Assembly (NCBI GenBank): GCA_022425185.1
Contig: JAKMFY010000154.1
Location: 1-7,666, forward strand
DNA length: 7,666 nucleotides
Origin: Candidatus Poseidoniaceae archaeon
Lineage (GTDB): Archaea; Thermoplasmatota; Poseidoniia; Poseidoniales; Poseidoniaceae
Reading direction: 5' to 3'
In this document: positions 1 through 6,863 of the stretch, in pieces
Numbering within the stretch: position 1 is the first letter of the stretch
Layout: every line of letters starts with the position of its first letter
Made by a program: the position numbers and the translations under genes
The notes under the pieces: model-generated
What the model was told of the DNA's origin: nothing
The model's input: the letters and a program-made list of their open reading frames with translations, nothing else
Database searches by the model: none

Positions 1-2
1 AT

Positions 3-800
3 GATGGAAATGGTTCGTCTTTCAGTATCCAAGGTATCGCGAAGGATACTTCCGATACAATCCTCAACAATCGAGTCTTGATCACATCAGAAGATGGCGG
101 TTCAGGCGTTCGTGGCCTGGGTATGTCGGGCGTCACAATTTCATCCACACCAGACCCTTCAGTCTCTTGGACTGATCTAATTTATCTTGAAGAGAATACC
201 TACATCGCAACAGGTCTTTTCACCTATCATGATGACAACCCGGCTCAACTTGGCTCAAAAATTGTCTTCGCTCACATCACATGGTCAGGAGGTTCAAGCG
301 CTCCTGAAGTTCGAATATTGGCAGTAATGGACAAAGGAAGCGAAGTACACACTATGGTTTCAATGAAGGATGGTTTCGCAGCAGCGGCCTCAGACCAAGA
401 GGTCTTCATCATCTCCAAGGATTCTATTGAGACCCATGATATCTCAACAACAGCAATGGTCTACGAAGCATGTGAACATCGACTTTGGTTTTTTGGTGAA
501 TTAGGAAGTAAATCTATACTGAGAATGGACGTAGAAACAAGCGAACAGACAACAAAAAATTTGCAATATGCTTTACCCCTCCAACCAACGTTTGTTCTCA
601 TAGAAGGCGATTCATTGTACATTCATGGCTATGATGAGAAAGGAGAACCAGACCGCCTTTCCTTGGATTTAACTCTTGAGGGATCGATGTCTTCTGGACG
701 AGGTTTCCTCAATTTCCTATTCATCTTCGCAGGTGTCTTGATGATAGGTACACAATTGTACACAATCATCGATCGTTCAATGCTGCAAAAAAAACGTTAG
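3..800 (+). CDS. Membrane-anchored beta-propeller-like protein, 3' part only
   Basis: The reading frame is open from the left edge to a TAG stop at 798-800, so this is the C-terminal 265 codons of a longer protein; the TTG at 78 is probably internal, since the frame continues upstream without a stop. The visible part has about four repeats of roughly 40-50 residues, each with a hydrophobic strand pair: DLIYLEENTYIATGLF, MVSMKDGFAAAASD, MVYEACEHRLWFFGEL and FVLIEGDSLYIHGYD. This pattern suggests beta-propeller blades. Near the end, nt 705-770 encode one strongly hydrophobic segment (FLNFLFIFAGVLMIGTQLYTII), followed by a short basic tail ending in KKR. That predicts an outside propeller and a cytoplasmic C-terminus. 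No catalytic motif is visible and I cannot name a function. Proteins of this general plan (propeller with a C-terminal anchor) are common in euryarchaea. A run of eight A (787-794) precedes the stop, so the exact tail depends on its length being correct. Confidence 0.75.
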   Translation, partial: DGNGSSFSIQGIAKDTSDTILNNRVLITSEDGGSGVRGLGMSGVTISSTPDPSVSWTDLIYLEENTYIATGLFTYHDDNPAQLGSKIVFAHITWSGGSSAPEVRILAVMDKGSEVHTMVSMKDGFAAAASDQEVFIISKDSIETHDISTTAMVYEACEHRLWFFGELGSKSILRMDVETSEQTTKNLQYALPLQPTFVLIEGDSLYIHGYDEKGEPDRLSLDLTLEGSMSSGRGFLNFLFIFAGVLMIGTQLYTIIDRSMLQKKR

Positions 801-806
801 GATAAC

Positions 807-819
807 GTTCGCGGCGAAC
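807..819. repeat. Perfect 6-bp inverted repeat with 1-nt centre
   Basis: GTTCGC and GCGAAC flank a single G in the spacer between the propeller gene and mutS. As RNA it could form a 5-bp hairpin with a 3-nt loop. It partly overlaps the second of two AACGTT palindromes (793-798 and 804-809). There is no T-run after it, so a terminator role is not supported. An operator or a chance palindrome are both possible. Confidence 0.5.
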
Positions 820-821
820 CT

Positions 822-840
822 TAATGATGTCTCGTCATTA
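822..840. repeat. 8-bp inverted repeat (hairpin candidate) upstream of mutS
   Basis: TAATGATG and CGTCATTA are separated by TCT. They pair over 8 bp including one G-U wobble, leaving a 3-nt loop. It lies 3 bp after the preceding inverted repeat and ends 24 bp before the mutS ribosome binding site. The position fits a regulatory site or leader hairpin for mutS, but only the symmetry is seen directly. Confidence 0.5.
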
Positions 841-864
841 CCCTCTAAATCGGTTAGTGTCTGA

Positions 865-871
865 GGAGGTG
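865..871 (+). promoter_or_regulatory. Ribosome binding site of mutS
   Basis: GGAGGTG lies 5 nt before the ATG at 877, inside the longer purine-rich run GAGGAGGTGG. It is a near-perfect Shine-Dalgarno match and fixes the mutS start at 877 rather than at the later ATGs at codons 6 and 7. Confidence 0.85.
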
Positions 872-876
872 GAATA

Positions 877-3510
877 ATGGCAAAAAGAAGCATGATGGAC
901 CAATTTCACGAATTGAAGGAAGAAAATCCTGGAACTGTTCTTTTCTTCCGCATGGGTGATTTTTATGAATTGTTTCACCAAGACGCTGAAATCGGTTCTG
1001 AAGTCATGGGCTTGGCACTAACATCGAGGGATAAGAATGCTGAAAATCCAATCCCTATGGCTGGTTTTCCATGGCACCAACTCGAAGACAACCTTCGAAC
1101 AATGTTACGCGCTGGTCACAAGGTCACAGTTGCAGAGCAAGAGCAAGAACTCAGAGAAGGTGCCAAACTGCTTGAACGTGTCGTAACAAGAGTTTACACG
1201 CCAGGTTCTCTCTATGAAGAGTCTCTCATCGGAACGGACTCCTCAGCACTACTTTGTGCCCTTTCAGTTGCAACTGATTCTGTCGCAGTTTCAATGATTG
1301 ATGCCTCAACAGGGCAAGCTTGGGCGACAACACATGAGGGCGATGGACGATGGGCTTCAATTCATGACGAAGTGTTACGCTGGAGCCCGAGTGAACTTGT
1401 ACTTACTTTGTCAGATTCAAAGCAGGATGAAGTCCTTCATTTGATTTCATTACTTGATTCTATGATTATCAGCCAACATGCAGCTCCTGCAAAACGCTCT
1501 CTTGAAAAACTAAAGAGAATGTTATCCGTAAACGATCTAGGGCATCTTGACCTAGATGATTCGCCCTTAGCCCTCCAAGCAACAGCCCTTGCAGCAGATT
1601 ATCTTGCTACGGTTCATAGACACGATGACATCGCAATTAGTGATGTAGAAATTCAAGAAACTTCGGAGGGTATGGTACTCGATCAAACAACCCTTCGGAA
1701 CTTGGAGATTACACAAACACTTGCGGGGGAATTCGAGGGTTCTCTTCTTTGGTCAATGAATAAATGCAGAACTGCAATGGGTCGTCGTTGCTTGAAATCT
1801 TGGCTTTTACGACCTCTTTCGAATGTCTCGGCGATTGAAGCAAGACATTCAGCAGTATCTTCTCTGATGCGCTCATCTAAACGACTCGATTTGTTGAGAG
1901 AATGTCTCAAAGGAATGCTAGATATGGAGCGTTTGTCAACACAATTGAATTATCGACGTTCAAATGCTCGTGATCTTCTTGCAACAGCGAATGCAATCGA
2001 ACGACTTCCTGCTATCAAACGACTCTGCCTTGAGACTGAAGATGGACTACTCACGCATCTTGTCGAGGACCTGGATGCCCTTACTGATGTCGCTGAAAAG
2101 ATTCATCGGACCCTCGTTGATGAAGTCCCGTTGAGCCTTAGGGATGGAGGCTTAATCAGAAAAGGAATTCATGAAGAATTAGATCGCTACAGATCAGCCT
2201 CTGAACTTGGTCATACTTGGTTTAAAGATCTCGAAACAAGGCTCCGTCAGGAGTTGAGTATTCCGAGTTTGAAAGTAAAGAATAATCGACAGATTGGATG
2301 GTTTATTGAAGTGACTGCGACTCATTCCTCAAAAGTTCCTGAGGAATGGAAACGCAAACAGCAAATGACCAATGGGGACCGTTGGGTGACTGATGATTTG
2401 CTCGAACAGGACGATTTATTACTCACTGCAGAGAGTAAATCGAAAGCCATCGAGTATGGTTTATTTTGTGAATTGAGAGATGATATTCGAGGTCATGCCA
2501 ATCATCTTGCCCAGATTGCCTCACGGGTAGCCGCAATCGATGTATTGCAATGTTTTTCAGCAACTGCTCGACAACGCTCATGGGTTAAACCATCCATTGT
2601 ATCGGGTAAAAAAATGCATCTTGAACAAGCAAGACATCCTGTTCTTGAAGCACAACAAGGGTTTGTTCCAAATGACGCGATGATGGACGAGAAGAGAAGA
2701 TTTCTTTTGATTACTGGTCCAAATATGGGCGGTAAATCGACTTACTTGAGGACGGTTGCTTTGATATCTATTCTTGCGCAAGCAGGTAGTCTTGTTCCTG
2801 CTGAGAAGGCGAAAATTGGACTTGTAGATCGTATTTTCACCAGAGTTGGAGCGAGCGATGATTTGAGAAGAGGACGTTCGACATTCATGATGGAAATGAT
2901 TGAGGTGGCTCACATTTTACGACGAGCAACACCACAGTCACTGTTATTGTTGGATGAAATTGGAAGAGGAACATCTACCTTTGATGGTTTATCCTTAGCT
3001 TGGGCAGTCACAGAAGACGTTTGTAATCGGATTGGAGCCCGCAGTCTTTTTGCAACACATTACCACCAACTTGTTGGATTAGAATCTGAAATTAATGGCT
3101 TAGCAAATGTACATGTTCAGGTTGCACAAAAAGATGGCACATTGCATTTCCTCCACACTGTTGCAGATGGTCCATGCGATGAATCTTATGGGATCCAGGT
3201 TGCAGCTCTCGCTGGCTTACCACGTCCTGTGGTCGAACGTGCCTCTGATCTACTTGCTTTCCTTGAACAACAAGCCCAAGGAGCAAAAGCTGGTAGAGAC
3301 GGAGCGCCTCAAACGCGAGAAGCTGGGCAGTCTTCTTTGATGGGATATTTCGCAGCTGCCGCAATGCAGAACACAGAGTCCATGCCTAGTGGCCCTTCAC
3401 AACTCCAACAATCTGTGCTAGACAAATTGCTTGAGGTCAATCTCGATGATTTGTCTCCGAGAGATGCTTACAAATTGTTGGAAGATCTTCAAAGACAATT
3501 GGAGGGATGA
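877..3510 (+). CDS. mutS: DNA mismatch repair protein MutS
   Basis: MutS dimers bind mismatches and small loops in newly copied DNA, then become an ATP-bound sliding clamp that recruits MutL. The 877-residue length is typical for MutS1. All family parts are present in order: the mismatch-binding domain with the FYE wedge motif (F29, E31); connector and lever domains (about 120-540) with the clamp segment; an ATPase with Walker A GPNMGGKST (614-622), signature GRSTFMMEM (666-674), Walker B LLLLDE (D693, E694) and switch histidine H728; the helix-turn-helix dimer segment SYGIQVAALAGLP (770-782); and a short C-terminal helical domain (about 845-877). There is no Smr domain, so it is not MutS2. 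The 800-845 linker holds QSSLMGYF (818-825), a PIP-box match. The segment after AEQ in domain I (EQELREGAKL) departs from the usual EDPxxAKG form. mutL follows 4 bp downstream and is almost certainly co-transcribed. Confidence 0.98.
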   Translation: MAKRSMMDQFHELKEENPGTVLFFRMGDFYELFHQDAEIGSEVMGLALTSRDKNAENPIPMAGFPWHQLEDNLRTMLRAGHKVTVAEQEQELREGAKLLERVVTRVYTPGSLYEESLIGTDSSALLCALSVATDSVAVSMIDASTGQAWATTHEGDGRWASIHDEVLRWSPSELVLTLSDSKQDEVLHLISLLDSMIISQHAAPAKRSLEKLKRMLSVNDLGHLDLDDSPLALQATALAADYLATVHRHDDIAISDVEIQETSEGMVLDQTTLRNLEITQTLAGEFEGSLLWSMNKCRTAMGRRCLKSWLLRPLSNVSAIEARHSAVSSLMRSSKRLDLLRECLKGMLDMERLSTQLNYRRSNARDLLATANAIERLPAIKRLCLETEDGLLTHLVEDLDALTDVAEKIHRTLVDEVPLSLRDGGLIRKGIHEELDRYRSASELGHTWFKDLETRLRQELSIPSLKVKNNRQIGWFIEVTATHSSKVPEEWKRKQQMTNGDRWVTDDLLEQDDLLLTAESKSKAIEYGLFCELRDDIRGHANHLAQIASRVAAIDVLQCFSATARQRSWVKPSIVSGKKMHLEQARHPVLEAQQGFVPNDAMMDEKRRFLLITGPNMGGKSTYLRTVALISILAQAGSLVPAEKAKIGLVDRIFTRVGASDDLRRGRSTFMMEMIEVAHILRRATPQSLLLLDEIGRGTSTFDGLSLAWAVTEDVCNRIGARSLFATHYHQLVGLESEINGLANVHVQVAQKDGTLHFLHTVADGPCDESYGIQVAALAGLPRPVVERASDLLAFLEQQAQGAKAGRDGAPQTREAGQSSLMGYFAAAAMQNTESMPSGPSQLQQSVLDKLLEVNLDDLSPRDAYKLLEDLQRQLEG
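3328..3351 (+). other. PIP-box-like PCNA-binding motif in the MutS linker
   Basis: Residues 818-825 of MutS read QSSLMGYF, matching the PCNA-interacting consensus Q-x-x-[LIM]-x-x-[FY]-[FY] at every fixed position. The motif sits in a low-complexity, probably disordered linker after the ATPase domain. Bacterial MutS proteins often have a short beta-clamp motif (such as QLSLF or QMSLL) in the corresponding region. Eukaryotic MSH6 and MSH3 have true PIP boxes, but at their N-termini. The match is seen directly; binding to PCNA is inferred. Confidence 0.6.
3501..3505 (+). promoter_or_regulatory. Ribosome binding site of mutL, inside the mutS 3' end
   Basis: GGAGG lies 9 nt before the mutL ATG (3515) and overlaps the last codons of mutS, whose TGA is at 3508-3510. 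Ribosomes ending on mutS would clear or re-use this site, so translational coupling of the two genes is likely. It decides for the ATG at 3515; the ATG at 3507 leads to a stop after three codons. Confidence 0.75.
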
Positions 3511-3514
3511 TTGA

Positions 3515-5485
3515 ATGATCGAACCAAACAGAATTCAACAACTCGATGAGAAGACTATTGGTCACATTTCTGCGGGAGAAGTCGTTGAACGTCCTGCGCA
3601 AGTTGTCAAGGAACTGCTTGAAAATTCACTTGATGCAGGATCGAATTCGATTCATGTTATCATTGAAAGAGGTGGCTTCGATAAGATACAGATTGAAGAC
3701 AACGGAGGTGGAATCCACCAAGATGATCTTGCTCTTTCTCTAGACCGCCATGCAACTTCAAAAATGAAATCTCCAGAAGATCTCAATGAAATTTACACGC
3801 TTGGTTTCAGAGGAGAGGCGCTTGCAAGTATAGGAATGGTATCCAAACTCACAGTCGCTTCTCGACCAGATGGTCAAGAAGGCCGTAGCATACAGATGGA
3901 AGATGGCAACAAAGGAGATATTGAACCAACAGGAATGGCCAAAGGCACCGTTGTTACAGTCGAACATCTTTTTGAAAATACTCCTGTTCGATTGGGATTT
4001 CAACGCAGACCTGCTACAGAACACGCAAGAATTGTAGAAGTTGTTGTTGCTCATGCAATTGCTCATCCTCATGTGGGCTTCAGATGTACCATTGATGGCC
4101 GTTCCACTTTGCATTTGCCAAAAGTTGACACTATTGAGGACCGTTTGTATGATGTTTTAGGTGGCCAGTCTTCGTCTCTTCTTTCACTCCAACAACCTGA
4201 TGATGATGCGAGCGTCCCAGGTGAGGAACGATGGTCAGGTTACATCAGCACTCCCGATATCTCGAGAGGTAAAGGGGATGAGATTCACATTTTGGTGAAC
4301 GGTAGGCCAGTCGCTTCGACTCCGTTTCATCAAGCAATTCGAAGGGGATACCGTACTCGTTTAATGCAGGGCAGACATCCGGTGACAGTACTCCATCTCG
4401 AAGTTCCTGCCAATGAGGTGGATGTGAATGTCCATCCCACCAAGAGAGAGGTGAGACTACGACATTCCTGGCGTGTCCTTGAGCGTCTTGAACGTTCAAT
4501 CGCCCATACTCTTGCATCCTCTCCCACACAACCCGATCCAAGTGGTGAACTCCAAGGGCTCGAAGGACTATCAAATCAGTCTATAGAAAAGCCAATACAA
4601 GAACTTCTTGTACCGAAGGATGGAGAAGAAAAAGTTCAGGATAACCCCTCTCCACCGGCATGGGCGCTCGCCGCAGGAACCCAACTCAATCTTGTTGGAA
4701 AAGTTGCTGAAGAATCCGTTGATCAGGATGAGAAATTACGACCACAATCAACAGCAGCATCTGCTCAAAAATCATTGCCAGGAATGGATTCATCGCCTAT
4801 GGCTCCAGCGCTCTCTAAGGAAGAACGAGCATTGCATAGGCATGCAGGACTAGGGGGAAGTATCCTGCCAAGTCAGGAATCTCCGTTGAAGTTATCTGGA
4901 AACGATATTCCAAAGATGGAACCATTATCGCAATTTGCTGATTCATACATCCTTGCTCAAGCGGGAGAGGAACTTCTTCTGATCGACCAACACGCCCTAC
5001 ACGAGCGTATTCGATACGAACGTCTTCGTCATGACCCAACAATCTGGGAGCCACAACCTCGTTTGGTTCCTACACCTATTCAATTCAATTTGACCCAACA
5101 AGCACGATTAGAAGCATCAATGGAGAAATTGAATGATCTCGGATTTACTCTTGAACATCAATCTGATGAAGAATGGCATGTTCTACAAGCGCCACGTCTT
5201 CTCGACGGAGATGAAATTCAGCCGTTTTTATTCGACCTTTTGCAAGATGTGAGCGAGGATGGAGCTCCTTTGGAAACGATTGAACGAAGAAAAGATCACC
5301 TCGCATTCCTCAATGCCTGTCGAGGTGCTGTGAAAGCAAACGATGAATTGAGTATTGCTGAAATGCGTCGTCTACTCGACGATATGCGCCATGTTCCAAA
5401 TCCATGGGCTTGTGTACATGGTCGGCCTACAGCACTTCGCTTATCTCTGGATTCCCTTGACAAGCACTTCGGCCGGCATGGTTGA
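3515..5485 (+). CDS. mutL: DNA mismatch repair endonuclease MutL
   Basis: MutL is recruited by MutS at a mismatch and, in this endonuclease-bearing class, nicks the strand to be removed. The N-terminal GHKL ATPase and transducer (about 1-335) has AGEVVERP (20-27), the catalytic-type KELLEN (E33, N37), DNGGGI (62-67), HATSK (79-83) and GFRGEAL (97-103). A Pro/Ser/Gln-rich linker (about 335-467) joins it to the C-terminal dimerisation and nuclease domain. That domain carries DQHALHERIRYE (491-502, fitting DQHAx2Ex4E), ACRGAVKA (601-608), CVHGRP (633-638, usually CPHGRP) and a final FGR, the metal-site motifs of PMS2-like MutL. The length of 656 is normal. An intact nuclease implies a MutH-independent system. 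QPRLVP (514-519) fits the clamp-binding motif known in bacterial and yeast homologues. The opening IQQLDEKTIGHISAGEVVERP-like stretch resembles haloarchaeal MutL as I remember it. The last 45 bp overlap aroA on the other strand. Confidence 0.98.
   Translation: MIEPNRIQQLDEKTIGHISAGEVVERPAQVVKELLENSLDAGSNSIHVIIERGGFDKIQIEDNGGGIHQDDLALSLDRHATSKMKSPEDLNEIYTLGFRGEALASIGMVSKLTVASRPDGQEGRSIQMEDGNKGDIEPTGMAKGTVVTVEHLFENTPVRLGFQRRPATEHARIVEVVVAHAIAHPHVGFRCTIDGRSTLHLPKVDTIEDRLYDVLGGQSSSLLSLQQPDDDASVPGEERWSGYISTPDISRGKGDEIHILVNGRPVASTPFHQAIRRGYRTRLMQGRHPVTVLHLEVPANEVDVNVHPTKREVRLRHSWRVLERLERSIAHTLASSPTQPDPSGELQGLEGLSNQSIEKPIQELLVPKDGEEKVQDNPSPPAWALAAGTQLNLVGKVAEESVDQDEKLRPQSTAASAQKSLPGMDSSPMAPALSKEERALHRHAGLGGSILPSQESPLKLSGNDIPKMEPLSQFADSYILAQAGEELLLIDQHALHERIRYERLRHDPTIWEPQPRLVPTPIQFNLTQQARLEASMEKLNDLGFTLEHQSDEEWHVLQAPRLLDGDEIQPFLFDLLQDVSEDGAPLETIERRKDHLAFLNACRGAVKANDELSIAEMRRLLDDMRHVPNPWACVHGRPTALRLSLDSLDKHFGRHG
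4985..5020 (+). other. MutL endonuclease motif DQHAx2Ex4E
   Basis: Codons 491-502 of mutL give DQHALHERIRYE, with every motif residue (D, Q, H, A, E, E) present. In PMS2-type and many bacterial and archaeal MutL proteins this motif binds the metal ions used for nicking; it is absent from MutL of species that use MutH. Its presence predicts an active Mn-dependent latent nuclease. Confidence 0.93.
5054..5071 (+). other. Candidate sliding-clamp-binding motif in MutL
   Basis: Codons 514-519 give QPRLVP, soon after the nuclease motif. Bacillus subtilis MutL (QEMIVP) and yeast Pms1 (QRLIAP) have a comparable hexapeptide at about this place that binds the sliding clamp. The third position is Arg here, not hydrophobic, so the match is good but not perfect. 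Confidence 0.55.
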
Positions 5486-6835
5486 AAGCCTATTGAGGAA
5501 GTAAGGATCGGCAACTCGATGGAGTCGAGGCCCTTCTATTGTTGCTCCAACTTTAGTTGCCAAAAGAACAGCAGTCATTTGAAGACGGTGATCTCCAAAA
5601 GTTTCAATCATTGAGGTTGGTTTCTGAATTGATTGATTTCCAGGAATAGCAATCCCATCATCCTTTATCGTGCAATTTATTCCAAATTGGAAAAGCATCT
5701 CTGCAGTTTTTGCAATTCGATTACTTTCCTTAAACATTGCATGGGCTGCACCAGATATTGTGCCTCCCCCAGTCAAGGCGAGAATGGCAGAAAGTGGAGG
5801 TAACAGGTCGTTTGCATCGACTAGGTCGATGTCAACAGGTGAATAGGTTCCAGTGGGAATGAGAATATTTTCATTCATTGATAACCCCATCTCAGGTAAC
5901 ATTTCAAGTAACACTTCATGTCCAATCGAATCGTTTTCTTTTGGAAGATTCACTAGAGCAATTTCCTTGTTCATGACAACACAAGCAAGAGCAGTAAAGG
6001 CCATCATCGAAGCATCAGGTGGCACTTCCCAATTCCTAGGTGGTGTTGAATTCCACGGCTGAATGATGATTTTGTCTTCATCTTGCTCAATGATTGCACT
6101 GCATTCCGCCATTAGGTCCATTGTGAGTTTGGCATGCCTCCTACTCACTGAGTTTGAACTTCTCTGAAGCAAACAAGGTTGTTGAATGCCTTCAGTTGCG
6201 AGCAACAAACTCGAATAGGGTTGTGAGGATTTTGACGTATTGACTTTAGTTTCATATTTCTTCCAAGGCCCTTGTAAAAGGACAGGAAGGCGTTCTTGCT
6301 CTGTCCCATAGGAGCATTCGACTCCAAGCGATTTCAATGAATCTAACATGTCCTGATGATCTCTGTTTCGTAGACTTGAGTCTCCATCAATCATAATCAA
6401 ATGATTCGTTCTTGAAGATAATCCCATTAAGAAACGTAACGCAGTTCCAGAATTACCAGCATGCAAAACACTTGGGGGGCGGATAAATCCTGTAACTCCA
6501 GTACCTTTAATCGTCAAATTATCTTGAGATTGGGTGATTTTGACGCCAAGTTGTTCAAGACAGCGAGCCATGCTTTCAGGATCTTCTCCGAGAGCCGTTA
6601 CCCCAGTCAACGTGTGCTCATCCTTGCTCAAAGCGCACAATTCCATCATTCGAATCAAATGGCTCTTTGAAGGGGGAAGTATCCACCCCGTGTCCAAGAG
6701 TAGGGTATTCTCTTTGACTTCAAGGGCTTCAATATGGCTTGGACGATGCCCTTTTCCACGATGATTCCACCGCTTTGTCCAACCCTTTGCCATACCTACG
6801 CCAACATCTGTTATCAGATGAAGGCTTGCAAACAT
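5441..6835 (-). CDS. aroA: 3-phosphoshikimate 1-carboxyvinyltransferase (EPSP synthase)
   Basis: It joins shikimate 3-phosphate and phosphoenolpyruvate to give EPSP plus phosphate, the sixth step of the shikimate pathway to chorismate and aromatic amino acids. With the first ATG (6835) it has 464 residues, rather long. Motifs in order: PPSKSHLIR (54-62, K57, S58, R62), GNSGTALR (127-134), DGDSSLRNR (150-158), SSQPYSS (203-209), PPDASMMAF (272-280), NDLLPP (342-347, probable catalytic D343), FKESNR (368-373, E370) and GDHRLQM (414-420). PPSKS and the DLLPP/FKES forms look archaeal. The usual Asp of KE[ST]DR is Asn372. The next ATG (codon 15, nt 6793) is an attractive start because it leaves room for a promoter next to moaA; neither start has a good Shine-Dalgarno site. 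A basic stretch, KGWTKRWNHRGKGHR, precedes the fold. The last 14 residues lie antisense to the mutL 3' end. MurA is excluded by the shikimate-type motifs and the lack of its catalytic-loop cysteine. Confidence 0.93.
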   Translation of the reverse strand: MFASLHLITDVGVGMAKGWTKRWNHRGKGHRPSHIEALEVKENTLLLDTGWILPPSKSHLIRMMELCALSKDEHTLTGVTALGEDPESMARCLEQLGVKITQSQDNLTIKGTGVTGFIRPPSVLHAGNSGTALRFLMGLSSRTNHLIMIDGDSSLRNRDHQDMLDSLKSLGVECSYGTEQERLPVLLQGPWKKYETKVNTSKSSQPYSSLLLATEGIQQPCLLQRSSNSVSRRHAKLTMDLMAECSAIIEQDEDKIIIQPWNSTPPRNWEVPPDASMMAFTALACVVMNKEIALVNLPKENDSIGHEVLLEMLPEMGLSMNENILIPTGTYSPVDIDLVDANDLLPPLSAILALTGGGTISGAAHAMFKESNRIAKTAEMLFQFGINCTIKDDGIAIPGNQSIQKPTSMIETFGDHRLQMTAVLLATKVGATIEGPRLHRVADPYFLNRLSTMPAEVLVKGIQR

Positions 6836-6863
6836 TCACAATACAATGGCACTAGGGTCAGGC
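6794..6863. promoter_or_regulatory. Probable divergent aroA/moaA promoter region
   Basis: The two genes point away from each other. With the outermost ATGs only 10 bp separate them, too little for two promoters. If aroA starts at 6793 and moaA at 6864, a 70-bp AT-leaning region remains that contains a 6-bp dyad (6805-6820). I cannot point to a convincing TATA box or -10/-35 pair. The absence of Shine-Dalgarno sites on either side would fit leaderless transcripts. This is inferred from layout only. Confidence 0.4.
6805..6820. repeat. Perfect 6-bp inverted repeat between aroA and moaA starts
   Basis: CATCTG and CAGATG flank TTAT. The dyad falls within the first codons of aroA if that gene starts at 6835, or in its upstream region if it starts at 6793. 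It could be an operator for either gene or a chance palindrome. Confidence 0.45.

Noticed and set aside
705..797. Archaeosortase-type C-terminal sorting signal on the propeller-like protein
   Set aside because: There is a hydrophobic helix and a basic end, but no recognisable PGF-like tripeptide before the helix, and the tail after it is longer than usual. A plain membrane anchor is simpler.
801..840. Intrinsic terminator for the propeller gene
   Set aside because: Two hairpins are possible, but neither is followed by a T-run, and the archaeal-style T-rich signal is missing as well.
2578..2913. Minus-strand open frame of 111 codons across the MutS Walker A region
   Set aside because: The opposite strand encodes invariant MutS ATPase motifs; the antisense product has no recognisable domain.
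3507..3518. ATG overlapping the mutS stop (ATGA) as a mutL start
   Set aside because: It reads only three codons (M-I-E) before TGA and is out of frame with mutL; the ATG at 3515 is in frame, with GGAGG 9 nt upstream.
3758..4114. Minus-strand open frame of 118 codons inside mutL
   Set aside because: It is the reverse complement of the conserved MutL ATPase and transducer coding region, has no family resemblance, and is best explained as a shadow.
4245..4574. Minus-strand open frame of 109 codons inside mutL
   Set aside because: It is antisense to the MutL transducer domain; its composition reflects mutL codons and no motif or ribosome binding site supports it.
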